Shown: positions 7,379-14,451, numbered from the stretch's first letter. The stretch is DNA of 17,643 nucleotides from Micrococcales bacterium (GCA_030452775.1 JAKDLQ010000014.1:1-17643), one strand, 5' to 3'. A program made the numbers and translations. The notes: generated by a model from the sequence alone, not told the origin.

Positions 7379-7419
7379 GTCTGCCCCGTCTGCCCGTCTG
7401 CCCGTCTGCCCGCCTGCCC
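7379..7419. repeat. Five-copy tandem array of an 8-base unit (GTCTGCCC)
   Basis: GTCTGCCC is repeated at 7379, 7388, 7396 and 7404. A fifth unit, GCCTGCCC, starts at 7412, and one extra C follows the first unit. The array fills the gap between the DUF3046 stop and the start region of the macro-domain gene. A short perfect repeat like this can vary in copy number by slippage. It is far too short and regular to be a CRISPR. Confidence 0.85.
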
Positions 7420-7421
7420 CA

Positions 7422-7658
7422 TCAGTCCACACCACCGGCCGCCCCGCGCGCACTGCGGCTGCCGCGGCCGAGCCGACGCTCCTCGGGGATGTCCATGTCT
7501 TGGCAGATCGCCTCCCACACCCGACGGGGCTCCACACCGTCGGCCAGTGCTACGAGGGCGGTGCGGTCGCCCAGCGCACCCAGCACGTGGTCCCGGACGA
7601 GCGACCCCGAGTAGGCGGTCCCGAACTCGTCCTCCATCAGCGTCCAGAAGTGGCTCAT
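7422..7658 (-). CDS. DUF3046 family protein
   Basis: A small soluble protein of 78 residues, of unknown function, belonging to the actinobacterial DUF3046 family (Rv2738c-like), which is characteristically found just upstream of recA. The conserved core is the N-terminal 62 residues: SHFWTLMEDEFGTAY, SLVRDHVLGALGDRTALVALADGVEPRRVWEAIC and DMDIPEERR. The rest is a short Arg/Gly/Ala tail. The start at ATG 7658 is preceded by GAGG 6 bases upstream. A GTG two codons earlier (7664) would give VRMSHFW, closer to the usual family N-terminus, so either is possible. The open frame continues upstream to 7787 without family similarity. It is separated from recA by the macro-domain gene, unlike the direct adjacency known in mycobacteria. 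Confidence 0.88.
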   Translation of the reverse strand: MSHFWTLMEDEFGTAYSGSLVRDHVLGALGDRTALVALADGVEPRRVWEAICQDMDIPEERRLGRGSRSARGAAGGVD

Positions 7659-7674
7659 CCGCACCCTCGTCAGT

Positions 7675-7696
7675 GTGCCACCGATGTGCCACCGAT
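7675..7696. repeat. Perfect tandem duplication of an 11-base unit
   Basis: GTGCCACCGAT occurs twice back to back at 7675-7685 and 7686-7696. It lies in the divergent gap between the DUF3046 and DUF3352 genes, close to where both would be expected to have promoters. It may be a recent slippage event or paired binding sites. Confidence 0.7.
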
Positions 7697-7804
7697 CCGA
7701 CAAGATGCTGCCCATGCGCGCCTCGTCCGCACCCCCTGGAAGGTACAGTCGCATCGTGGATCGCGGCCTTTTCCGATCCCGACGCACACGAAACAGGGAA
7801 TCCC

Positions 7805-9514
7805 ATGACCGAGCCCACCAACGGCGAGCCGACCAACGGCGAGCCCACCAGCGCTCCGCACGACGAGCACGACGGCACGCCCGATGTCAGCTCCACCCAA
7901 CGCATCCCCAGCCCGGACACCCAGGCCATGCCGACCTCGGGCGCCTACAGTTACCCGGGTCGCAGCACAGACCAAGACGCAGGGCAAGGCGCAGGGCAGA
8001 GCACGGCCCAAGGCATCACCGCCTCTGCTGCAGCCACTGGCGTGGCCTTGTCCGAGGACGTCTCGACACACAGGTCGAAGCGCACCGGCCTGATGATCGG
8101 CGGCCTGGCTGCAGCTCTCGTCCTCGGTGGCGGCGCGATCGTTGCCTCGAGCGTGCTGAGCGGCGGCGGAGCCCGGCCCGCCGACGTGCTCCCCGGCGAC
8201 TCCTACGCATACGTCCAGCTCGATATCGACCCCAGTGCCGGGCAGAAGATCGCGGCCGTGCGGTTCCTCGACAAGCTGCCCCAGGTCAAGGACAACCTCG
8301 GCACCGGCGACCTGCGCAAGAATCTCTGGGACACCATCGCCAAGCGCGACGACTGTGTCGGCGCCCTCTCCTACGACGCCGACATCGCGCCGTGGCTCGG
8401 TGACCGGGTCGGGCTGTCGCTGCGTCCCGGCGGGACCAAGGACGTGCCCAACATGGCCGTCGCGGTGCAGGTCAAGGACGAGGGCAGCGCCAAGGACGCC
8501 CTCAACACGCTGCTGGCCTGCGACTCCGACTCCAGCAGCGACGTGCGGATGAGGGACGGTTATGCCATCATCACGCCCGGCGGTCAGGCGGACGCCACGA
8601 TGGCCGCGATCGACAAGAGCACCCTGGCCGACTCCGCGGACTTCTCCGGCGACATGTCCGCCCTCGGTGAGCAGGGCATCGCCTCCGCCTGGTTCGACGG
8701 CGAACCCGCCCTCAAGGACATGGCCAACCTCGGGGGGAGCAGCCTGGGTGGGCAGCAGCTGCCGACCGGCGTCAAGGGCCGCGTGGCCATGGCACTGCGC
8801 TTCGATCCGGCCTCCATCGAACTTGCCGGCATCGCCCGTGGTGTCGACGGGATCAAGGCGTCGAGCACCAACGGCGACGAGCTCACGAGCCTGCCTGACG
8901 ACACTGTCGCCGCGGTCCAGGTCTCCGGCGCGGACCAGCTCATCGACGCGGCCTGGCCACAGCTCGTGGGGCTCGCCGACGAGCAGGCCGCCAAGCAGGG
9001 CCAGGGCGACCTCATCCAGCGGATCGAGCAGCAGCTCGACATCACCCTGCCCGATGACCTCAAGGTCCTCTTCGGCACCAGCCTGACGATGGCACTGCCT
9101 GACCAGGACTTCGGAGGCAGCGTGCCGACCTTCGGCGCCAAGGTCGTCACCTCGGACGTCACTCGCGCCAAGGACCTCCTGACGAGGATCGAGGACGCCT
9201 CCGGCGGCCAGGTGATGCTCAACACCAAGGTCGATGGCAACACGCTCGCGGTCGCCACCACGCCGGACTACGCCGACACCCTCGTCTCCGGAGGCAGCCT
9301 CGGCGACACCGATGGCTTCAAGGCCGCTCTGGGCGACGTCTCCCACACCAACGTGGGGGTCTACGTCGATCTCGACCGGCTCGAGAAGCTCTACATCAAC
9401 GCGGTTCCCAGCGACCAGCGAGCCTTCGTCGAGGCGCTCAAGGCGCTCGGGCTCACCTCATCGAGCACGGCTGACGGCGAGCAGGCCTTCTCCATGCGCC
9501 TCGTCGGCAACTGA
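7805..9514 (+). CDS. DUF3352 domain-containing membrane-anchored protein
   Basis: This 569-residue protein of unknown function has an N-terminal cytoplasmic region of about 90 residues rich in Thr, Pro, Gly and Gln. One transmembrane helix follows (about residues 95-118, MIGGLAAALVLGGGAIVASSV). A large ectodomain matches the actinobacterial DUF3352 family (starting ADVLPGDSYAYVQLDIDPS near residue 126). The topology suggests a type II anchored, surface-exposed protein. The ectodomain has only two cysteines, C185 and C240, a plausible disulfide. The gene opens with three near-copies of a 15-base unit (7811-7855) encoding EPTNG repeats. The start ATG at 7805 has AGGGA about 5 bases upstream; the frame is open long before it, but that part overlaps minus-strand genes. 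It diverges from DUF3046 and converges on the beta-lactamase-like gene, with a strong hairpin behind it. Confidence 0.9.
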   Translation: MTEPTNGEPTNGEPTSAPHDEHDGTPDVSSTQRIPSPDTQAMPTSGAYSYPGRSTDQDAGQGAGQSTAQGITASAAATGVALSEDVSTHRSKRTGLMIGGLAAALVLGGGAIVASSVLSGGGARPADVLPGDSYAYVQLDIDPSAGQKIAAVRFLDKLPQVKDNLGTGDLRKNLWDTIAKRDDCVGALSYDADIAPWLGDRVGLSLRPGGTKDVPNMAVAVQVKDEGSAKDALNTLLACDSDSSSDVRMRDGYAIITPGGQADATMAAIDKSTLADSADFSGDMSALGEQGIASAWFDGEPALKDMANLGGSSLGGQQLPTGVKGRVAMALRFDPASIELAGIARGVDGIKASSTNGDELTSLPDDTVAAVQVSGADQLIDAAWPQLVGLADEQAAKQGQGDLIQRIEQQLDITLPDDLKVLFGTSLTMALPDQDFGGSVPTFGAKVVTSDVTRAKDLLTRIEDASGGQVMLNTKVDGNTLAVATTPDYADTLVSGGSLGDTDGFKAALGDVSHTNVGVYVDLDRLEKLYINAVPSDQRAFVEALKALGLTSSSTADGEQAFSMRLVGN

Positions 9515-9535
9515 CAACCGGCACCTGGCAACCCC

Positions 9536-9572
9536 GCAGCCGAGCCCGCCGTATGCCGCTGGGCTCGGCTGC
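9536..9572 (+). terminator. Hairpin terminator after the DUF3352 gene
   Basis: A perfect 12-base inverted repeat GCAGCCGAGCCC / GGGCTCGGCTGC (9536-9547 and 9561-9572) encloses a 13-base loop, starting 21 bases beyond the DUF3352 stop. No T tract follows, as is common for actinobacterial terminators. The loop holds one copy of the over-represented octamer CGTATGCC (9550-9557). It may act in both directions between these convergent genes. Confidence 0.8.
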
Positions 9573-9588
9573 GAGCAGGGCGCTCCCC

Positions 9589-9605
9589 GAGGCGCACTCC
9601 GCCTC
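9589..9605 (-). terminator. Small hairpin after the beta-lactamase-like gene
   Basis: GAGGCG-CACTC-CGCCTC forms a 6-base-pair stem with a 5-base loop, 51 bases past the stop of the minus-strand gene ending at 9657. It could end the clgR operon. There is no T tract, so the call is tentative. Confidence 0.4.
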
Positions 9606-9656
9606 ACGACGCCTCACCCCGACGAAGCCGCGCAGATGAAGACGCGCAGACGCGGG

Positions 9657-10496
9657 TCATGCGGCGCAGATCTTCCACACCGCCTTGGAGATCGAGGCGA
9701 TGAGGGCGGCTGCAGCCGTCTCGTTGAGGTTGGTCGTCGTGCATACGGCCAGGACGTAGGGGGCGCGTCCGATGGGCCGGACCAGGGCGACGTCGTGGGC
9801 CACGCCGGGCTGCCAGCCGGTCTGGTTGGCGACGGGGACGCTGGAGGGCAGCCCAGCCGGGATCATCGTACGGCGCTGCTGGCGGGCCAGCATCGCCTCG
9901 ACTGGGGCACAGACCGGGGCACCGCCCAGGGCGGTGTCGCGTCGGGCGACCGAGGCCATGATCCGGGCGAGGTCGGCGGCCGTGACCGTGTTGGTGATCC
10001 CGGCCTCGCGCGCGGCCACATCCTCCCTTCCGCGCCTGATGCTCGTCTTGGGCGAGCAGCCCGTGACATCGAGCACGTGGGCGATCTCGTCGAGACCGAC
10101 CGCCTCGAGCACCAGGTTGCCGGCGAGGTTGCCGGAGTGGGTGATCGCATGGTCGGCGAGCTGGAAGAGCGAGCGGGTCGTTCCGCTCTCGAGCGCCGCC
10201 CAGGTCCCGGGATCGTCATCCTCGTCCGGGTCCACGGAGAAGATGGACCCGTCGAGCACCGAGGCGAAGGAGTTGTGCACTCGGACCTGGGCATTGAGCT
10301 TGATCTCGCCGCGTTCGGCGCGGCGCAGGGCTGCGAGGACGAGCGGCAACTTCATCTCGGAGGCACCGTAGTGCGACTCATCGGCGTCGCGGGAGAACCG
10401 GACGCCCACCAGATCGCCCCACCAGACCGAGACGGTGCCCATGGAGGCCACCTCATCGAGCAGTGATTCAAGGTCTCGGAATGGTGAAACCGACAT
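9657..10496 (-). CDS. Class A beta-lactamase-like serine hydrolase (cytoplasmic)
   Basis: A 279-residue protein with the class A beta-lactamase (Beta-lactamase2) fold. The nucleophile motif SxxK is SEMK at residues 46-49. The SDN-loop equivalent is SGN at 121-123. The KTG-equivalent is QTG at 225-227, followed by WQPGVAHDVALVRP, which is typical of the family. The Lys of KTG is therefore replaced by Gln and the Asp of SDN by Gly, so beta-lactamase activity is doubtful. There is no signal peptide, so it should be cytoplasmic. The start ATG at 10496 has GAGGAGG 8 bases upstream, and that ribosome binding site overlaps the clgR stop, which supports an operon with clgR. The frame continues upstream only through clgR sequence. 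The substrate is unknown; peptide or ester hydrolysis, or a non-catalytic role, are possible. Confidence 0.85.
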   Translation of the reverse strand: MSVSPFRDLESLLDEVASMGTVSVWWGDLVGVRFSRDADESHYGASEMKLPLVLAALRRAERGEIKLNAQVRVHNSFASVLDGSIFSVDPDEDDDPGTWAALESGTTRSLFQLADHAITHSGNLAGNLVLEAVGLDEIAHVLDVTGCSPKTSIRRGREDVAAREAGITNTVTAADLARIMASVARRDTALGGAPVCAPVEAMLARQQRRTMIPAGLPSSVPVANQTGWQPGVAHDVALVRPIGRAPYVLAVCTTTNLNETAAAALIASISKAVWKICAA

Positions 10497-10509
10497 AGCC
10501 GGCGCCTCC

Positions 10510-10812
10510 TCAGGCTGCAGATGCCGAAACGACAGCCTCACCACTAGGAACCGGGAGCGCGACGGTGAGGGCCAGGCCCTCGGACTCCGCCATCCGGCTC
10601 GACACGTCGATGAGGACTTGGGACAGGGGCAACTCGAGCGCACCGCAGATCGACGCGAGCAGCTCCGACGAGGCCTCCTTCTCGCCCCGCTCCACCTCGC
10701 TGAGGTAGCCGAGCGAGACCGAGGCGGTCGCCGAGACCTCACGCAGGGTGCGTCCCTGAGCACGGCGGCGCTCCCGAAGGACGTCGCCCAGCTCTTGTCG
10801 CAACAGGATCAT
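10510..10812 (-). CDS. clgR: Transcriptional regulator ClgR (XRE-type helix-turn-helix)
   Basis: A 100-residue DNA-binding protein of the ClgR family, which activates clp protease and, in several actinobacteria, lon or repair genes. The family-typical N-terminus MILLRQELGDVLRERR leads into a Cro/C1 helix-turn-helix with recognition-helix region SVSLGYLSEVERGEKEASSELL (about residues 31-52). The protein ends in ...VVSASAA. Two C-terminal alanines are the known signal for ClpP1P2 degradation of Streptomyces ClgR, so feedback by proteolysis is likely. GAGGAGG lies 5 bases before the ATG. It follows cinA after 152 bases, the usual actinobacterial order, and leads the beta-lactamase-like gene. Confidence 0.92.
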   Translation of the reverse strand: MILLRQELGDVLRERRRAQGRTLREVSATASVSLGYLSEVERGEKEASSELLASICGALELPLSQVLIDVSSRMAESEGLALTVALPVPSGEAVVSASAA

Positions 10813-10918
10813 GTCGTCCTCCTCGGCCGTGTGTCGTGGTGCTGCTCCGGGGTGCCGTCGGGTGGTGCGTTCTCGCTGATGTTGCCGTTAACTCATACCG
10901 TACCCCGTGCCGCTGTGC

Positions 10919-10951
10919 GTCGTCGCGGGAGTACGCAGCGAGCGCGACGAC
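10919..10951 (-). terminator. Hairpin terminator after cinA
   Basis: A 9-base inverted repeat GTCGTCGCG / CGCGACGAC (10919-10927 and 10943-10951) with a 15-base loop begins 13 bases beyond the cinA stop. It has no T tract. It separates the rimO-pgsA-cinA unit from clgR. An alternative reading is an operator for clgR. Confidence 0.5.
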
Positions 10952-10964
10952 CGGCCCTACGCGA

Positions 10965-11477
10965 TCACTCCGGCCCCAGTGCCGCGGACGCGAGCGCGAG
11001 AATGTGCCTGACCGTCCCGGAGCGGATCTGCGTCCGGGACCCGTGCAAGGCCAAACTCGTCACCTGTGTTCCACGAGGTCCGGCCACGGCGATGTGGATC
11101 GTGCCTGCCGGCTTTCCCTCGGCGGGTCCCGGACCGGCGACCCCCGTCGTCGCGAGGCCCCAGGTGGCCGACAAACTCTCGCGCACCCGCGCCGCCATGG
11201 CTGCCGCCACCTCGGGGTCGACGGTCCCGACCCGAGCGATGAGTTCGGCGGGGACCCCCAACAGCGCGACCTTGAGGTCAGCGGCATACGCGATGATCCC
11301 GCCGCGCAGGACGAGGGAGGCGCCCGGCGTGTCGGCGATGGCGGCAGCGACGAGCCCGGCAGTGAGCGACTCGGCGCAGGCCACGGTGTCCCCGCGCTCG
11401 GACAGGCGGCGCACCAGCCGCGCCGAAGCGTCGGGGGCGCTCTCGGAGGCGGAGACGCCCGTATCCTCGTCGTTCAT
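10965..11477 (-). CDS. cinA: CinA family protein, nicotinamide-nucleotide amidohydrolase (PncC-like)
   Basis: A 170-residue protein consisting only of the CinA C-terminal domain, without the N-terminal COG1058/MocF domain of full-length CinA. Members of this PncC type deamidate nicotinamide mononucleotide to nicotinic acid mononucleotide in NAD recycling. Family motifs are AESLTAG at residues 35-41, GGIIAYAADLK near 69-79, TGVAGPGP at 111-118 and PAGTIHIAV after it. The first 15 residues are not conserved. AGGGG lies about 7 bases before the ATG at 11477. The gene follows pgsA after 22 bases, the normal actinobacterial arrangement. A hairpin lies just after its stop. Confidence 0.92.
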   Translation of the reverse strand: MNDEDTGVSASESAPDASARLVRRLSERGDTVACAESLTAGLVAAAIADTPGASLVLRGGIIAYAADLKVALLGVPAELIARVGTVDPEVAAAMAARVRESLSATWGLATTGVAGPGPAEGKPAGTIHIAVAGPRGTQVTSLALHGSRTQIRSGTVRHILALASAALGPE

Positions 11478-11499
11478 ACTGTCACCCCTCGTTCGGACA

Positions 11500-12126
11500 T
11501 CAGCCGCGAGCGGACCGCCGCGCGGTGCGCTCGCTCGACCGGCGCACGTGCAGCGCCTTGAAGACGTAGTCGATTCCGGACACCACCGTGATGATGAGGG
11601 CCGCGCCGAGGATGCCGTAGGCCACCCACCGCCAGACCTCGTGTAGCGGCAGCACCCAGAGGGGGAATGTGAGAGCCGCGAGCGACACCGTCTGCAGCAT
11701 CGTCTTGAGCTTGCCGCCTCGCCCTGCCGGCATCACCCCGTGCCGGATGACGACGAAACGCAGCACGGTGATGCCGAGCTCGCGGACGAGGATGACGATG
11801 GTCACCCACCACCAGATCACCCCGAGCAGCGACAGCCCGATGAAGGCCATCCCCGTCAGCGCCTTGTCGGCGATCGGATCGGCGATCTTGCCGAAGTTGG
11901 TGATCTGGCCCCTGCTGCGGGCGATCTTGCCATCGACCCCATCCGTGACGGCTGCGGTCACGAAGACCGCCCACGCCCAGAAGCGCAGCCACGGGTGCAC
12001 ACCATCGTCGTAGAGAAGCAGCCACCCATAGACGGGGACGAGGAGGATCCGCAGCACAGTGAGCGCGTTGGGGATGTTCCAGTCCGTCGGCTTCGGCGGC
12101 GGGCCCTGGCCGGGGTGTGAGGTCAT
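11500..12126 (-). CDS. pgsA: CDP-diacylglycerol-glycerol-3-phosphate 3-phosphatidyltransferase
   Basis: A 208-residue integral membrane enzyme that makes phosphatidylglycerol phosphate from CDP-diacylglycerol and glycerol-3-phosphate. The CDP-alcohol phosphatidyltransferase signature is complete: DGVDGKIAR at residues 62-70, then G79, D83 and D87 (FGKIADPIADKAL), which bind the metal and the CDP moiety. About five to six hydrophobic helices are visible, with a basic C-terminal tail. The ATG at 12126 overlaps the rimO stop codon as ATGA, which indicates translational coupling. Much longer open sequence upstream is rimO in another frame. pgsA1 (phosphatidylinositol phosphate synthase) is the main alternative in actinobacteria, but the rimO-pgsA-cinA context and N-terminal WNIPNALTVLRILLVP favour PgsA. 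Confidence 0.94.
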   Translation of the reverse strand: MTSHPGQGPPPKPTDWNIPNALTVLRILLVPVYGWLLLYDDGVHPWLRFWAWAVFVTAAVTDGVDGKIARSRGQITNFGKIADPIADKALTGMAFIGLSLLGVIWWWVTIVILVRELGITVLRFVVIRHGVMPAGRGGKLKTMLQTVSLAALTFPLWVLPLHEVWRWVAYGILGAALIITVVSGIDYVFKALHVRRSSERTARRSARG

Positions 12127-13640
12127 CTCATCGCATTCAGATCGGCGATGAGATCGATCCCCTCGGTGTCCGCGACGACTGCCGTGACCATGTCTCCGAC
12201 TGCCGGCGGCGCGGCGCCCTGCGCGAGGCGTAGGTAGGTGGCACCGTCGATGTCGGGTCCCTGGAAAGGGGCCCGACCGACGAGGTCGCCCTCCTCCGCC
12301 AGGTCGCCGCCACCCGCGACACCGACCTCCTCGACGAGGACCTCGACGCGCTGCCCGACGCGCTCCTCTGCGCGCTGGGCGGTGAGCTCCTCGGCGAGCC
12401 GGGTGACGCGTTCCACCCGCTCGGCGATGACCTCGGGAGCCAGCCCACCGGCATACGTCGCGGCTTCGGTGCCGTCCTCGTCGGAGTAGCCGAAGATCCC
12501 CACGGCGTCGAGACGGGCCGCGGTGAGGAAGGTCTCCAACTCCGCGAGGTCGGATTCGGTCTCGCCAGGGAAGCCGACGATGAAGTTGCTGCGGATGCCC
12601 GCCTCGGGCGCGTCGGCTCGCACCCGGGCGAGCAGGTCGAGGAAGGACCCACGCGAGCCGAAGCGGCGCATCGCTCGCAACAGCGGCTCGGAGGCGTGCT
12701 GGAACGAGATGTCGTAGTAGGGCACCACGCCGGGGGTGTCGACCATGGCGCGCAGCAGCCCCGGGCGGATCTCTGCGGGCTGCAGGTAGGACACCCGCAC
12801 CCGTTCGATCCCCGCGACGGCGCTGAGCTCGGGCAGCAGCTTCTCGAGGAGGCCGAGGTCTCCAAGGTCCTTGCCGTAGGACGTGGAGTTCTCGGAGACG
12901 AGGAACAGCTCCTTGACGCCTCGGACCGCCAGCCACTGGGCCTCGGCGATGACATCGGCGGGCCGGCGCGAGACGAAGGCGCCCCGGAACGTCGGGATGG
13001 CGCAGAAGGAGCAGCGCCGGTCGCAGCCGGAGGCGATCTTCAGCGGAGCCCATGGTCGCCCGTCGAGGCGCGCCCGGATGACGCGAGGTCCGGTGGCGGG
13101 CACCGAAAGCCCGTTGCTGACGGCCTCGGCGAGATCGACCCCCGCACCGTCCGCATGCCCGGGAAGCGCGACGTGCGCGGCGCTGTCCTGCCGGGCGGCG
13201 GGACGCAGCGGCAGCAACCGGCGTCGATCACCGGGAGTGTGGCTCGCCACGTGACCGCCTGCAAGGATGGTGCCCAAGTGAGTCGACAGGTCGCGATAGG
13301 AGTCGAAGCCGAGCACGGCGTCGGCCTCCGGGAGCTGCCGCGCGAGCTGCTCGCCGTAGCGTTCGGCCAGGCACCCGACGGCGACGACCTTCTGCGTGCG
13401 GCTGCCGTCGTGCTTGAGGTCGGAGGCCTCGAGGAGCGCGTCGATGGAGTCCTTCTTGGCCTGCTCGATGAAGCCGCAGGTGTTGACCACCGCCACGTCC
13501 GCCTCTGCTGCATCCTCGACGAGGCGCCAGCCCTCGGCGAGCAACCGGCCTGCGAGCTCTTCCGAGTCGACCTCGTTGCGGGTGCACCCCAGAGTGACGA
13601 GAGCGACGCTCTTGTCAACAGCCGGAGGGACCGAGGTCAT
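12123..13640 (-). CDS. rimO: Ribosomal protein uS12 methylthiotransferase RimO
   Basis: This 505-residue radical SAM enzyme methylthiolates the conserved aspartate of ribosomal protein S12 near the decoding site. The N-terminal cluster cysteines are C19 (TLGCTRN), C55 (NTCGFIEQA) and C90 (VGCLAER). The radical SAM motif CDRRCSFC uses C206, C210 and C213, followed by AIPTFRGAFVSR. NTCGFI and the IPTFRG block separate it from MiaB. A segment of about 45 residues with no family motif (about 140-185) separates the two domains. A TRAM-like domain ends the protein. No ribosome binding site precedes the ATG at 13640, but a TAGAGT hexamer ends 6 bases upstream, suggesting a leaderless mRNA. pgsA overlaps its stop by 4 bases. 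Confidence 0.96.
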   Translation of the reverse strand: MTSVPPAVDKSVALVTLGCTRNEVDSEELAGRLLAEGWRLVEDAAEADVAVVNTCGFIEQAKKDSIDALLEASDLKHDGSRTQKVVAVGCLAERYGEQLARQLPEADAVLGFDSYRDLSTHLGTILAGGHVASHTPGDRRRLLPLRPAARQDSAAHVALPGHADGAGVDLAEAVSNGLSVPATGPRVIRARLDGRPWAPLKIASGCDRRCSFCAIPTFRGAFVSRRPADVIAEAQWLAVRGVKELFLVSENSTSYGKDLGDLGLLEKLLPELSAVAGIERVRVSYLQPAEIRPGLLRAMVDTPGVVPYYDISFQHASEPLLRAMRRFGSRGSFLDLLARVRADAPEAGIRSNFIVGFPGETESDLAELETFLTAARLDAVGIFGYSDEDGTEAATYAGGLAPEVIAERVERVTRLAEELTAQRAEERVGQRVEVLVEEVGVAGGGDLAEEGDLVGRAPFQGPDIDGATYLRLAQGAAPPAVGDMVTAVVADTEGIDLIADLNAMR

Positions 13641-13646
13641 GCCCCC

Positions 13647-13652
13647 ACTCTA
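13647..13652 (-). promoter_or_regulatory. Candidate -10 element of rimO (leaderless type)
   Basis: On the minus strand TAGAGT is followed by 6 bases and then the rimO ATG. TANNNT at this distance puts the transcription start at or next to the start codon. The same TCTAGAGT octamer precedes the channel gene, which supports the call. No strong -35 element is seen. Confidence 0.55.
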
Positions 13653-13721
13653 GATGCTGGGCTGTTCGATGACGGCAGGCTGCGACGAGCTGGACGCGGC
13701 CCTCTCGCCACCCTTTGCCCC

Positions 13722-14438
13722 TCAGCGCCCGAAGCGCACGATGGTCAGACCGACCAGCCGGGCGACGACCATCGCCACATAGAGCGTCCCGGTGATCTGC
13801 TGGAGGCTGACGAACGAACGCGCGTGCGGAGCGGCCGCGACGATGTCCGACAGGCCCGTGCCGGTCATGTTGGCGACCGAGAGTCCGAGCAACTCGAACC
13901 AGCTCCGCGGGCCTCCCACGAACGAGTCGGGCCAGACGAACTGGGCCGTGAGATAGAGGTAGGCGTAGGCCCACGCGAAGACGGTGAACGTCGCCCCCGT
14001 CGCGTAGAGCTCGTCCTTGCTGACCCAGTTGTCCGCGAACATGTACCGGACCAGGGCGTAGCCGACGTAGAAGTAGAAAATCGCGTGGAAGAGGGCCGAG
14101 GTGAAGGCAATCGCTGTCGAATCCGGCCAGATCGCCTCCGCGACGGTGAGCAGCACCACCGGGATCCCGATGAAGGCGGCGACCCAGGTCAGCGCTGGAG
14201 ACGCGCGCACCACCCGGACCGCGAGGTAGAGCACGACGAGCGCGAGGACGCCGAACCCGGCCTTGCCCCATGGGCCGATCAGCTCCTTCTCGATGAAGGG
14301 ATAGATCAGCAGGAAGGCCAGCTGGACGAAGAGCAGCACCGCGCTCGGCAGTTCACGGACGTTGCGACGAAACCGGTTCCAGCGCGTGGGAGGTCGGCCT
14401 CGAGGAGCTGAAGGCCAGAGTTCGAGAGAAGCGGACAC
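13722..14438 (-). CDS. Ion channel family membrane protein with degenerate filter
   Basis: A 238-residue membrane protein with six hydrophobic helices (about 32-48, 58-78, 83-102, 110-134, 145-168 and 206-234) and a re-entrant pore-like segment before the last one. The pore loop resembles bacterial two-helix K+ channels (Ion_trans_2): FELLGLSVAN, then the filter region, then AAPHARSFVSLQQITGTLYVAMVVARLVG. The canonical filter TVGYGD is replaced by GTGLSD at residues 193-198, so potassium selectivity or conduction is uncertain. The N-terminal 30 residues are basic and cytoplasmic. The start is GTG at 14438. A TAGAGT hexamer ends 7 bases upstream, and there is no ribosome binding site, so the mRNA may be leaderless. 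It lies between ftsK and rimO, 160 bases after ftsK and 81 bases before rimO. Its role is not known. Confidence 0.8.
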   Translation of the reverse strand: MSASLELWPSAPRGRPPTRWNRFRRNVRELPSAVLLFVQLAFLLIYPFIEKELIGPWGKAGFGVLALVVLYLAVRVVRASPALTWVAAFIGIPVVLLTVAEAIWPDSTAIAFTSALFHAIFYFYVGYALVRYMFADNWVSKDELYATGATFTVFAWAYAYLYLTAQFVWPDSFVGGPRSWFELLGLSVANMTGTGLSDIVAAAPHARSFVSLQQITGTLYVAMVVARLVGLTIVRFGR

Positions 14439-14445
14439 GGTGCAG

Positions 14446-14451
14446 ACTCTA
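14446..14451 (-). promoter_or_regulatory. Candidate -10 element of the channel gene (leaderless type)
   Basis: TAGAGT on the minus strand is followed by 7 bases and the GTG start codon at 14438. The context TCTAGAGT is identical to that before rimO. No clear -35 element is visible. Confidence 0.55.

Noticed and set aside
7379..7419. GTCTGCCC array as a CRISPR
   Set aside because: The units are 8 bases and contiguous with no spacers, and no cas gene is present.
7076..7804. A very long N-terminal extension of the DUF3352 protein
   Set aside because: That part runs antisense through the macro-domain and DUF3046 genes, is low-complexity Pro/Arg/Ser, and the ATG at 7805 has a ribosome binding site.
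10869..10893. A ClgR operator in the clgR upstream region (GTTCTCGCTG...GTTAAC)
   Set aside because: It does not show the GCG/CGC half-sites and spacing of known ClgR boxes, so autoregulation cannot be claimed.
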